This document shows, one piece after another, positions 18,346-26,482 of a stretch of DNA of 64,000 bases (its first letter is position 1; every line of letters starts with the position of its first letter). Source of the DNA: UBA6522 sp965262365 (lineage in GTDB: Bacteria > Pseudomonadota > Gammaproteobacteria > Steroidobacterales > Rariloculaceae); the NCBI GenBank assembly GCA_965262365.1, contig OZ253541.1, forward strand, positions 930,001 through 994,000. Direction: 5' to 3'. The position numbers and the translations under genes are program-made. The notes below the pieces were generated by a model. It saw nothing but the letters and a program-made list of their open reading frames with translations. It made no database searches and had not been told where the DNA came from.

Positions 18346-19518
18346 CTAGTCCCGCGCAGTTAACGTGACAATACCCCCGCGTGATCGCCCGACGTTCCGA
18401 GCCACCGCAGACGGCTCCGGGCAGGAAATCTCGTAGCGGGTGCCGCGTCCCTGCCCGTGGGAAACCAGTGCGCCCATGTTCAGCAGATCGACCAGATCCC
18501 GAGCGGCGGTCGCCGGCGAGCACCTGGCGATGGCGACGTAGTTCTTCCTGGACAGCCCCCCGGCAAATCCGGCCCGACCTTCCCTGAAGATCCGGCCCGC
18601 CACTTTGCGCTGTCGCTCGTTCAATCGCTCGCCGTAGCGATCGTGGAACCGGATCTTGCCCAGGACGAACGCGACCTCGGCAACGGCAATCTCCTGCGCC
18701 CTGTTGACGGCCCGAGCGAAATAATCCACGAACCCTCCCAAGTCGCACTCGCCCCTGCCGACGGCTTCCAGCTCGGCGTAGTAGCTGAGGCGATCTTCGT
18801 TGATGGCGGTGGCCAGACACGCGAGCGTCGGGCGGCCGAGGGCCTGCGAGAGCGCGTGATCCGAAATCGCGCGACCGACGCGACCGTTGCCGTCATCGAA
18901 CGGGTGGATCTTCTCGAACCGGACATGTGCGACGGCCGCGCGGATCGGGCCGGGGAGATCCGTACTCCCGTTGTTGTACCAGTCCAGGAACCGTTCCATT
19001 TCGGCCGGCACGTCAGCGGACGGTGGCGCCTCATAGTGAATTCGGCCCGGTCGGCCGGCACTGCCCCCGCTGACAATTCGCATCGGTTCGGGATGGTTGC
19101 GGTAGGCGCCGCGCATCATGAGGCTTGTGATCTGATCCACGACAACCAGCGATTGCCAGCGCCCGAGCATCTCGTGAGAGAGCGGCCGACGCCAATTCTG
19201 CCGCACGTGGACGATCAGGTCGGCCGCCGCCGCCGCCTTGTCGTTGTCATGCCCCCCGTCGCCGACCACCCGGCCGAAATGGGCCAGTAGAGACGACCTC
19301 ACCGAGTCGCGGTCCAACGTCTCGCCCTCAATGGCGTAGGAAGCCAGCACTTCGGAGAGCATCAGATCGACAGACGCATCGGTCTGGTTGGCGTCGGACA
19401 ACGCCTCGACCTGCCCGGCGAGACGTTCGGCCTTGCGATGGAAGGTCTCGACGCGCTCCGAGAATTCAGAGGCGTCCAAGACGAAATTCGGCCACTCAGG
19501 GCGTCGCCAGATCCACAT
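18346..19518 (-). CDS. Fic/DUF4172 family protein (AMPylator-type)
   Basis: A 390-residue Fic protein. The N-terminal DUF4172 segment (WIWRRPEWPNF) is followed by the inhibitory alpha-inh motif SYAIEGE, in which Glu would block the ATP site as in class II Fic proteins. The catalytic motif HPFDDGNGRVGR is complete, and a winged-helix-like C-terminus ends the protein. It probably transfers AMP from ATP to a Ser, Thr or Tyr of a target protein in the cytosol. Two palindromes lie immediately upstream of the start, as expected for autoregulation. Parts of this gene recur at 33983-34212 (decayed copy) and 23839-23880 (short fragment), so the locus has been duplicated more than once. Confidence 0.9.
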   Translation of the reverse strand: MWIWRRPEWPNFVLDASEFSERVETFHRKAERLAGQVEALSDANQTDASVDLMLSEVLASYAIEGETLDRDSVRSSLLAHFGRVVGDGGHDNDKAAAAADLIVHVRQNWRRPLSHEMLGRWQSLVVVDQITSLMMRGAYRNHPEPMRIVSGGSAGRPGRIHYEAPPSADVPAEMERFLDWYNNGSTDLPGPIRAAVAHVRFEKIHPFDDGNGRVGRAISDHALSQALGRPTLACLATAINEDRLSYYAELEAVGRGECDLGGFVDYFARAVNRAQEIAVAEVAFVLGKIRFHDRYGERLNERQRKVAGRIFREGRAGFAGGLSRKNYVAIARCSPATAARDLVDLLNMGALVSHGQGRGTRYEISCPEPSAVARNVGRSRGGIVTLTARD

Positions 19519-19520
19519 GC

Positions 19521-19592
19521 GAGACGATTCTACAGGCTAATCGTCTCAAAATCCGGTTGCTTGTGAGACGATTAACCTCCCAAACCGTCTCA
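19521..19592 (-). promoter_or_regulatory. Two palindromic operators upstream of the Fic gene
   Basis: GAGACGATT and AATCGTCTC form a perfect inverted repeat at 19521-19547. A second copy, TGAGACGATT with AACCGTCTCA (one mismatch), is at 19564-19592. They sit 2-75 bp ahead of the Fic start codon, and both are conserved upstream of the decayed Fic copy at 34214-34287. This is probably the binding site of the Fic protein's winged helix or of a local regulator. Confidence 0.65.
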
Positions 19593-19608
19593 GGGAAGGT
19601 CCTGGCTG

Positions 19609-19695
19609 GCGACGCAGGCGGGACGGGCGCAGTACGCCCGGCGCAAATGGCTGTCGGAGGCGCCCAACGGGTGGATCAAGGAGGCGCTCGGTGTT
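19609..19695 (+). mobile_element. Transposase C-terminal fragment (IS5/IS1182-like)
   Basis: A short frame encodes AQYARRKWLSEAPNGWIKEA, the conserved 'Y-R/K-x-R-K-W...P...GWIK' block of DDE transposases of the IS5/IS1182 type, and then stops matching. No other part of the element is recognisable nearby. Confidence 0.4.
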
Positions 19696-19732
19696 TTCTC
19701 TGCGCACTACGTAGTCTGCGGGAGCGGCAGTA

Positions 19733-20797
19733 TTACTCTTCCCACTCGGGGACGCAGTCAAACTCGTACAGGTTTACGCCGGGTATCCATTGGCGGGGCA
19801 TCTCGAGCGTCACGGGCTCCGCGAACATTACCGGGTCCGTGATGGTGAACGTGTAGTCCAGCCATTCTCCATTCTCTCGCGTGGAGAAACGCTCAACGTA
19901 GGTCGCCTGATCCGACTGTGGTGTGGTGCCTTCGTCAAAGAAGGGATGATTGATATGACTCGTGTTGACTATCAGATCGTCGCCTTCCCAGTGGCCCACC
20001 GAATAGCCGACGTTCGAATAGGTCGGCTCCGGTGCGGCTTCGGGGTTCATGTAGACGTAGCGATGCGTGTTGTACTGCTCGACCCAGATGTGGATTCGAT
20101 CGCCCTCGTTCTCGATCAGGATCCTGGAGCGCTCGAACATCGCCGTCGGCATGCCGGTCTGACAGTTGAGTTCAGGCGCATCCGACCCCTCGGGGTCGAG
20201 CGTATCCGCGATCGCTCGGCCTTCTTCGGAGAGATAGGGCTGATAGGCCGATAGTGGCGGCTGTGGCGCCTGGCGAATGCTCCACAAGCGGAAGATGCCA
20301 TCGGCATTGCGCCTGTCCTCTTCTATTCTTTCGCTCGTGGGATCGAGCGCTTCTGGCGTCCACTCCTCTCCCCAGCGCGCCGAGGCGCCCGCCATTCCGC
20401 CGATATGCTCCAACCCGTTGGGCAGCAGGAGATTGCTGAGGCCCAAAGCTCTCGGATCGCGTCGGGAGACAAACCCCGCTGCCCTGACAAAGTCGCCGAC
20501 CTGGACGAAGTCGTCCTGCGTAATACCCGCCCGAAGGAAGGTCGTCGGGCTGGGGCTCACTTCGAGTTCCCAACTCTCTCCGTCCGTGTCCTCCATCCGA
20601 TAGCGAATGTGGGGCGCGCGCCAGAACACGTCCGTGATGACGCCTTCGAGTTCGACGGGAACTTCCGGGTCCGGAGCGATATAAAGCGCCTGATTGGTCA
20701 CACCGCCATGGTGAGCGTTGACAGCCGCCGCGAGAAATACGCCGACCATGCCGGCGACCGGCCAAACTACGAAACCAACTTTCTTCAGATTTGACAT
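19733..20797 (-). CDS. DUF6152-family exported protein A
   Basis: A 354-residue exported protein of the DUF6152 type. The signal peptide ends AAVNA, directly before His-His-Gly-Gly. The N-terminal domain contains FWRAPHIRYRME (the family's 'NPH' block). A linker IFRLWS leads to a C-terminal domain with NCQTGMPTAMFE, VGYSVGHWEGDDLIVNTSHI and TFTITDPVMFAEP, ending with a conserved Cys. Function is unknown. ATG 20797 is preferred over ATG 20806 because AGGAG, which lies inside the end of the upstream gene, is nine bases from it. The gene follows the sulfatase/FG-GAP gene by 5 bp, so the two are an operon and probably translationally coupled. Confidence 0.85.
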   Translation of the reverse strand: MSNLKKVGFVVWPVAGMVGVFLAAAVNAHHGGVTNQALYIAPDPEVPVELEGVITDVFWRAPHIRYRMEDTDGESWELEVSPSPTTFLRAGITQDDFVQVGDFVRAAGFVSRRDPRALGLSNLLLPNGLEHIGGMAGASARWGEEWTPEALDPTSERIEEDRRNADGIFRLWSIRQAPQPPLSAYQPYLSEEGRAIADTLDPEGSDAPELNCQTGMPTAMFERSRILIENEGDRIHIWVEQYNTHRYVYMNPEAAPEPTYSNVGYSVGHWEGDDLIVNTSHINHPFFDEGTTPQSDQATYVERFSTRENGEWLDYTFTITDPVMFAEPVTLEMPRQWIPGVNLYEFDCVPEWEE

Positions 20798-20802
20798 TGT
20801 TT

Positions 20803-22776
20803 TCATCTCCTGAACAGATAGACAGCGCCGGAATCGGGAACCGAGTTGTCGCTCTGATCTCCGCCGACTCCTGTAGCACCGCTGTCTTCAAATTGAGCAC
20901 CGACCACGAGAACATTGCCATCGCCGCTTACGGCGAGGCGCGAACCGAATATGTCGGTGGAACCGGTGTTCGATGCCTTGATGTAGGCCTGCTGCGTCCA
21001 TGAACCGTCGTCGCCTTGCACGAAAGCATACACCGCGCCCGTCGTCGGGTGGGTGCTGTCCTCACGATCGGGGCTCGGGATGTTATTGATGCCGCTCGTG
21101 GGCCCATCCTCGTCCCGGGCGATCGCAATGACGGTTTTTCCATCGTCGCTGATCGTCACCGCGACACCGAACGAATCGCCGCGCTCGGAGTTGGAGGGCT
21201 TCAGATACTCGATCTGATGCCACGTATCACCATCGAAATCGAATACGTAGACTGCGCCTGCTCCACGGATCAGGCCGTCCTGGAACTCATTCGTCGAAGC
21301 CAGAGAGCCGTCTTCATCGTAGGCGCCGACAGCGATCCGGCTACCGTTGGCGTCAATCGCTACGGAATAGCCGAACAGCGCGTCGACTTCCGGGTTGGAC
21401 GGCTTGATGTACGCGGACTGCGCCCAGGTATCTCCCACGCGGTCGAATACATACGCGGCGCCTGCGGAGCGCTTGGAATTGTCCGTCTGATCGCCGTTGA
21501 TTCCGGTAGCGGCGCTGGATTCGAAGTGCGCCGATACAGCCAGTGTATTGCCGTCGTGACTCAGCGACGTTGCGAACCCGAAGTTGTCGGTGACGCCGGG
21601 ATTCGAAGCCTTGATATAGGCCGGTTGAAGCCACTCGCCGTCCTGGTTGGAGAAGATATAGACAGCGCCTGCACCGAATACCGATTCGTCCAATTGGTCT
21701 CCGTCGATACCTGCCGAGCCGCTGCTTTCATAAGGCGCACCGACGGCCAGCGTCATTCCGTCACCGCTCAAGGAGACGGCGTTGTCACCGACCGCCGAAC
21801 CGCCGGAACCGAAGTTGGCGCCGAATACGACAATTATCGTGTTGTCAGCGCGTCCGCTGGCGTCGAGCCCGTCCAGCACACGGCCCACCATCGCATCGAC
21901 AAAACTGATGCTCGCGAGATTGCCTTGCACGGCGTTGGGCCATTGACCGGATTCCAAAACCCACTCATGCAGTTGCTGATTCGTCTGACCTTGAATAGAA
22001 GCCCCTTCGGTGACGAAGTTGCCGCGCAGCGCTGCATCGGGGACGTCGTCCAAATCGTCCTCGACGATCGGCGGCAGCTTGATTTGCTCGAGCGGATGCA
22101 TGTCGAAGTATTTTTCCGGCACATACCATGGCTGATGCGGGCGGCGGAAACCGATGGCATCGAAGCGCGGCGCATCGCTGGGTTCGTTCAGATGCCGTGC
22201 CATCCAGTCGGCAATCTGACCGTCCGTCGTAGCGGCATCTTCGGCAATGATCGGACCCCAGTCGAAAGTGGTGCCGCCGAAGTAATTGTTGTTCACCGGC
22301 AGGTTTCCGCGCGGTGTGGCTTCGTCCGGTCGCTCGCGGTCGACCGCGGGATAGTAGCCGTGCCAGGAGGTGGGATCGTTATGGCCGCTGTGGAAAATTT
22401 TCCCCGTCCCCATGACGCGATAACCTGAATCCATGAAATACCCGGGCAACATCCGCACGCTTGTGGCGACGTCGTTCGTCTCCCAGTCGTTCTGATTGAA
22501 ATATACGCCGGTCGTCGATGATCGGAGTCCGGACAGGAATGCTGTTCGCGTTGCGTTGCAGACGACCGCGGGCGCATGGGCGTTCGTGAACGTCACTCCG
22601 CGTTCGGCGAGCCGTTCCATGTTGGGTGTGATGGCCTGGGGATGCCCGTCCAGGGGGCTGATCCAGTCATTCATATCATCGATAGCGATGAAGAGAATAT
22701 CCGGTCGTTCCCCCGTTTGTGCGCTGAGTAGCGCCGGGAGGGCGAGCAATACAGTAGCCAGAAATGCCTTTCGCAT
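20803..22776 (-). CDS. Chimera: truncated iduronate-2-sulfatase-like domain fused to FG-GAP repeats
   Basis: A 657-residue exported protein with two unrelated halves. Residues about 1-318 are an iduronate-2-sulfatase-like sulfatase: signal peptide (LLSAQ), metal-binding AIDDMNDW, formylglycine motif Cys73 in C-N-A-T-R, GTGKIFHSG and GFRRPHQPWYVP. At DNTIIVVFGAN, where sulfatases read S-D-H-G and bind the metal, the sequence switches to integrin-like FG-GAP beta-propeller repeats (SLSGDGMTLAVGAPYESS and four to five more) to the end. The sulfatase therefore lacks the second half of its metal site and is probably inactive. ATG 22776, with GGAGA seven bases ahead, is the best start. It precedes DUF6152 protein A in an operon. 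Confidence 0.85.
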   Translation of the reverse strand: MRKAFLATVLLALPALLSAQTGERPDILFIAIDDMNDWISPLDGHPQAITPNMERLAERGVTFTNAHAPAVVCNATRTAFLSGLRSSTTGVYFNQNDWETNDVATSVRMLPGYFMDSGYRVMGTGKIFHSGHNDPTSWHGYYPAVDRERPDEATPRGNLPVNNNYFGGTTFDWGPIIAEDAATTDGQIADWMARHLNEPSDAPRFDAIGFRRPHQPWYVPEKYFDMHPLEQIKLPPIVEDDLDDVPDAALRGNFVTEGASIQGQTNQQLHEWVLESGQWPNAVQGNLASISFVDAMVGRVLDGLDASGRADNTIIVVFGANFGSGGSAVGDNAVSLSGDGMTLAVGAPYESSGSAGIDGDQLDESVFGAGAVYIFSNQDGEWLQPAYIKASNPGVTDNFGFATSLSHDGNTLAVSAHFESSAATGINGDQTDNSKRSAGAAYVFDRVGDTWAQSAYIKPSNPEVDALFGYSVAIDANGSRIAVGAYDEDGSLASTNEFQDGLIRGAGAVYVFDFDGDTWHQIEYLKPSNSERGDSFGVAVTISDDGKTVIAIARDEDGPTSGINNIPSPDREDSTHPTTGAVYAFVQGDDGSWTQQAYIKASNTGSTDIFGSRLAVSGDGNVLVVGAQFEDSGATGVGGDQSDNSVPDSGAVYLFRR

Positions 22777-22990
22777 ATCGTTGTCTCCACGGGTTTCCAT
22801 GGCCTCGAGACTGGCGCTGGCAGCGCGCAGCTACCCTTGCTTAGAATAGCTTAAGGCCGGTAACTAAACCCGCTGAATATTATAGGAAAAATGCGCATCG
22901 CTATACGTTCTTGCTATGCCTTAGCGCCTGAACCGGATTCGCATGTAGCGTGGGCGATACCCCAGTCGGTCTTTACAAGAGAGGGCAACG

Positions 22991-23769
22991 ATGGAAGCAA
23001 CGACTCTCCTGGCGATGTTCCTCGTCTCCCCAACCCTTCTGGCGCACCACGGCGGCGTCCGAACATACTGGGCGTCCTCAATGTGTTGATGCCAAGCGGC
23101 ATGGAGTGCGCGCGCGGTAACCGTGAGCTGATGTATTCGACGGCTCGAGCGGCGGACGGCGGGCGACCGCCCCCTGAGGTTCCAGACCCGGCGAAGGTTG
23201 CCGAGGCTGAGGCGGCGGCCGACGGAATCTTTCGAGTCTGGGGCAGGGGGACGAGCCCGGAAGCAGACGTTCCCACGGAGTTGTTCACCGAACGGGCCCA
23301 CGAGTTGATCGCGGCGTACGACCCGCTCGTAGACAACGCGGACATCCAGTGCCGGCAGGGGATGCCCGACACGATGTACGATCCGACGTTACTGGAGATA
23401 ACGAACCTCGGGGACACCATCGACATGCATGTGCAGGAGTTCAACATCCATCGCACCATCCATATGACGGAGAACGATCCCGAACCGTCCGATGTAGGTT
23501 ATTCAACAGGGCGTTGGGACGGCGATGCACTGATCGTGAACACGACCCAAGTCGATTGGCCGTATTGGTCGGGAATCCCCGTACCGCAATCGGACCAGGC
23601 GAGTTACCTGGAGCGGTTTTCAATATCCGATGGTGGGCGCACGTTGCATCATTCGATCACGATCACGGACCCGGTTGTTTTCGCCGAGCCCTTCACGATC
23701 GAACGAACCCGGGAGTGGACGCCTGGGGTAGAGCTATTGGTTAGAGAGTGCGTTGATTGGTCGGACTGA
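22991..23769 (+). pseudogene. Broken DUF6152-family gene B
   Basis: ATG 22991 opens a frame with a signal peptide ending TLLA followed by His-His-Gly-Gly-Val, exactly as in intact paralogues, but it reaches a stop after about 30 codons. The family sequence resumes in another frame from about 23075 (VLNVLMPSGMECARG) and runs through IFRVWGRG, QCRQGMPDTMYDP, VGYSTGRWDGDALIVNTT and TITDPVVFAEP to 23769. About 80 residues of the N-terminal domain are missing at the junction. The C-terminal part alone remains in an unbroken frame of 292 codons, but without its export signal. Confidence 0.8.
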
Positions 23770-23838
23770 CCATCGACATCCCTGAACGTTTCCCTGGCGG
23801 TGCAAGCCGCGCTCATGGCGATAGACGCGGCGATAGAC

Positions 23839-23880
23839 GCGGGCGGTGGCGCCTCATAGTGGATTCTGCCCGGCCGTTGC
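23839..23880 (-). pseudogene. Short fragment of a Fic gene
   Basis: About 40 bp closely match the part of the Fic gene near 19020-19060. On the minus strand it encodes RPGRIHYEAPP, identical to the Fic protein over that stretch. Nothing else of the gene remains here. Confidence 0.6.
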
Positions 23881-23926
23881 CAGTGGCCGGGTTAGCCACG
23901 GGCGTGTCCGGTGAGTGTCTGTCAGG

Positions 23927-24241
23927 TCACAGAGAGGCCAGACGATCAAAGGTATCGGGATACTTCTGAGCCATGAGAATCAGTGCTGCGGCGGAGTGGG
24001 GCGGGCGGGACCTGCCCTGTTCCCAGCGCTCCACGGTCCGCACGGGGACGCGGATCATGTGCGCGAAGACCGCCCGCGAGACGTCAAGGCGGTCGCGAAT
24101 ATCGCGAATGGCGTCAGGCGTGAGTTCGAGAAGCGGTCGCGGTTCGACATGCACGGTGCGCAGCGTGCGCCTGCCGGTGCGGTACTCACCGATTTCGCGA
24201 AGACCGTCCAGAACCTCGGCTGCAATGTTGCGTTCAGTCAT
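23927..24241 (-). CDS. XRE-family antitoxin of a RelE/HigB-type pair
   Basis: A 104-residue DNA-binding protein with a C-terminal helix-turn-helix (DIRDRLDVSRAVFAHMIRVP, VRTVERWEQGRSRPPHSAA) of the HigA/NadS antitoxin type, which neutralises a RelE-like toxin and represses its own operon. The start at ATG 24241 is preferred to the upstream TTG. The gene overlaps the end of the toxin gene by 8 bp (ATGACTGA), the usual toxin-first order of HigBA systems. The antitoxin appears intact while the toxin is not. Confidence 0.83.
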   Translation of the reverse strand: MTERNIAAEVLDGLREIGEYRTGRRTLRTVHVEPRPLLELTPDAIRDIRDRLDVSRAVFAHMIRVPVRTVERWEQGRSRPPHSAAALILMAQKYPDTFDRLASL

Positions 24242-24407
24242 TTTCAATTGCCTCCACGGCCTTGCGCCACGCCTCGCGCTCCGCGGCGGTCAGATCGTCC
24301 TTTACGCCCTTGGCGTACACGGTAAGCAGGTAGCTGTCGTCGTCCAGATGTCTTGGTAACTGCTTCGTGAATGTCGATGTCTCGATGAATACCACGAGTC
24401 CGAACAT
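24234..24407 (-). pseudogene. RelE/HigB-family toxin with internal deletion
   Basis: A 57-codon frame starting at 24407. Its first part, FIETSTFTKQLPRHLDDD, and last part, SYLLTVYAKGVKDDLTAAER followed by EAWRKAVEAIEND, match the beginning and end of RelE/HigB-type mRNA interferases. The central 40-50 residues, which carry the beta-sheet and catalytic basic residues, are missing without loss of frame. The remnant is probably inactive but would still let ribosomes reach the antitoxin start. Confidence 0.75.
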
Positions 24408-24448
24408 ACACTATGCGCGTACCCTGATGAAGTCAAGAATGTGGTCTC

Positions 24449-24873
24449 TTGGCCCGGAAAGTACATTTGGAACCAAAAAGGCATGGGATGCCGGACTTTA
24501 GTTTCCACGTGTCCGTCGCCGTGGTGGAGGCGCGTTTTGACGGTGGGCAGATCACCTCCGACGGCGGTTCGCTGCTGCTGCGTCAGGCCGGCCGGTATCT
24601 GGGTTTGACCGAGGCGGTGGCTCGATCGCTGTCGGATCCTCGCCGTCGCAAGAACTGCATCCACGATGTGCACGCGTTGGTGCGTCAACGGGTCTACGCC
24701 GTAGCGCTGGGGTATGAGGATCTGAACGATCACGATGAGCTTCGCCGGGAGGTGGGGCTTCAGACGGCGGTGGAGCGGGACCGCCCGTTGGCCAGTGCCT
24801 CGACGTTGTGCCGGTTCGTCGAGTTGACCTACGGGGCGCGCACATGGGACTGGCCCCGCCGGGTGATTGCCAA
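24449..24873 (+). mobile_element. IS1380-family transposase N-terminal fragment
   Basis: The frame from 24449 encodes the N-terminal third of an IS1380-type DDE transposase: VEARFDGGQITSDGGSLLLR, then CIHDVHALVRQRVYAVALGY and EDLNDHDELR. Full-length proteins have about 430-450 residues; only some 140 are present. The match ends exactly where the TnpB element begins at 24874, and no downstream IS1380 sequence is seen after that element. Confidence 0.8.
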
Positions 24874-24898
24874 GGGACTTATATACCTGACTCCCACA
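24874..24898 (+). repeat. Left terminal inverted repeat of the TnpB element
   Basis: 25 bases identical to the reverse complement of 25829-25853. Confidence 0.85.
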
Positions 24899-24975
24899 CC
24901 CCTCCGCAGTAAAATGATGCGTGAGCGGCGAGTGATGACCGCCGCCCCAAATGGCCAAACGAGAGGGCCAACCGC

Positions 24976-25822
24976 ATGGACGAGTCTAGCGCAACCGAAC
25001 TTCGAGCCGTGAGGTTCGCGTTGCACCCCGGCAACCGGCGCAAGGGGCGGTTGATCGCACAGACGGGCGGCGCGACTCGGTCCGTGTGGAATCACTTCCT
25101 GGCCCGCAATCAGCGGGAATACGCGCGGCACCGCAACTGGGCGCCGTACCACGAAGCCGGTCTGGTCGTTGGGGATGCCCCGCCGAAGCCGTCCGTCAGC
25201 TTCTTCTCTCTCGGCAAGCGGTTCACCGAATTGCGCCGGGAGACGCCATGGCTGCAACGCCTGCCATTCGGGCGGTTGTCAAACAGGAGTGCGGGCGGTG
25301 GTACTGCGTGGTGCTCTACCGCGTTCCCGCCCAAGCGCGGCTTGCTCCTGGCACGTCGATTGGGGTGGACATGAACTGCGGCCAGGTGGCCGACTCCGAT
25401 GGCGTTATTCACAGGGGGCCGGACATCGCACGATTAGAGGCGCGCAGGCGGCGCTATCGGCGTCGCATGGCCCGCCAGCGCAAGAACTCCAACCGGCGAG
25501 CCGTCACCCGGATGCGCCTGCGCAAGACGCAGCGCAAGCTGCGTCAAGCCCGTCATAACTGGCGCCACCATGTTAGCCGGACGTTGGCCAACACGGCCCA
25601 TACGGTTGTCGTGGAGGATCTGCGCACGCGGTCCATGACGCGCTCGGCCAAGGGAACGGTCGACTCTCCGGGTTCGAACGTGCGGGCCAAAGCCGGACTG
25701 AATCGCTCGATTCTGGCTACCGGGTGGAACCAACTACGCGCCATGCTCGAATACAAGGCGGGCGAAGTGATTGCCGTACCGGCCTGTGAAACGTCAATTG
25801 AAACCCGACTTGGCCGCAGCGG
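24976..25822 (+). pseudogene. tnpB: tnpB, RNA-guided nuclease of IS605/IS607 type, decayed
   Basis: The first frame (24976 on) encodes a TnpB N-terminus: SVWNHFLARNQREYARH and SVSFFSLGKRFTELRRETPW. Near 25260 the reading frame changes and about 70-80 codons are missing; the match resumes with AVVKQECGRWYCVVLYRVP, RuvC-I Asp in GVDMNCGQVA, and RuvC-II Glu in VVEDLRTRSM. After EVIAVPA the zinc-finger and RuvC-III region are missing; in a third frame PVKRQLKPDLAAAA precedes a stop, resembling a TnpB tail. With two deletions and two frame changes it cannot be an active nuclease. Confidence 0.8.
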
Positions 25823-25828
25823 CATAGC

Positions 25829-25853
25829 TGTGGGAGTCAGGTATATAAGTCCC
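25829..25853 (-). repeat. Right terminal inverted repeat of the TnpB element
   Basis: 25 bases identical to the reverse complement of 24874-24898. Confidence 0.85.
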
Positions 25854-26009
25854 ATAGTATTTGTCTTCTCGGTTACGTTACCTTCCCGGACGGGGAGGAG
25901 AGGCGCGGTTTTCGCAGTGAATGACCGTAGATGGGCTCGTCCCCGGGTTAATGCACCGAGTAACTCCGCCCGCTAGAATAGGCCCCTGGAGAACGGAGAA
26001 TAGCGGCTA

Positions 26010-26471
26010 ATGGCGCTCACATTGAATATCAACGGCACCGCCCATGAGGTCGATGCCGAGCCCGAGACACCCCTGTTGTGGGTGTTGCGTGACAATATCG
26101 GCCTGACGGGCACGAAGTTCGGCTGTGGCATCGCGCAGTGCGGTGCCTGCACGGTACATATCGACGGTCAGCCCGTGCGGTCCTGCGCGACGACGGCGGC
26201 AAGCGCGGTCGGGCGCGAGCTCACCACGATCGAGGGTCTGTCGGACGACAACAGCCATCCGATTCAGCAGGCCTGGATCGAGGACACGGTGCCGCAGTGC
26301 GGCTACTGCCAGTCGGGACAGATCATGTCGGCCGCGGCACTGCTGGAGAGGGCACCCGATCCGACCGACAGCGAGATCGACTCCGCGATGGCCGGCAATC
26401 TCTGTCGGTGCGGCACTTACAACCGAATCCGGCGGGCGATCCATCGCGCCGCCGAGATCGCGAAGAGCTGA
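26010..26471 (+). CDS. [2Fe-2S] subunit of a molybdenum hydroxylase (IorA type)
   Basis: A 153-residue small subunit of a two-component molybdenum hydroxylase of the isoquinoline 1-oxidoreductase/aldehyde dehydrogenase type. It carries both [2Fe-2S] clusters: the plant-ferredoxin-like CGIAQCGACTVHIDG near residue 45 and the second in CGYCQSGQIM with CRCGTY near the C-terminus. It passes electrons from the Mo cofactor to an acceptor such as a cytochrome. It lies 11 bp ahead of the large subunit gene and is surely co-transcribed with it. There is no FAD subunit gene, which is normal for the IorAB type. Confidence 0.92.
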   Translation: MALTLNINGTAHEVDAEPETPLLWVLRDNIGLTGTKFGCGIAQCGACTVHIDGQPVRSCATTAASAVGRELTTIEGLSDDNSHPIQQAWIEDTVPQCGYCQSGQIMSAAALLERAPDPTDSEIDSAMAGNLCRCGTYNRIRRAIHRAAEIAKS

Positions 26472-26482
26472 GGGGGACGACC

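Larger units (their letters stand above)
24874..25853 (+). mobile_element. TnpB-bearing element with perfect 25-bp terminal inverted repeats
   Basis: A 980-bp element. The first 25 bases (24874-24898, starting GGGACTTATATACC) and the last 25 (25829-25853, ending GGTATATAAGTCCC) are perfect inverted repeats. It carries a decayed tnpB and no tnpA. IS200/IS605 and IS607 elements normally have no long terminal inverted repeats, so this may be a non-autonomous element moved by another transposase. No target-site duplication is visible at the edges. Confidence 0.75.

Noticed and set aside
21016..22428. 470-codon plus-strand frame opposite the sulfatase/FG-GAP gene
   Set aside because: It has no recognisable motif and lies fully within a better-supported gene.
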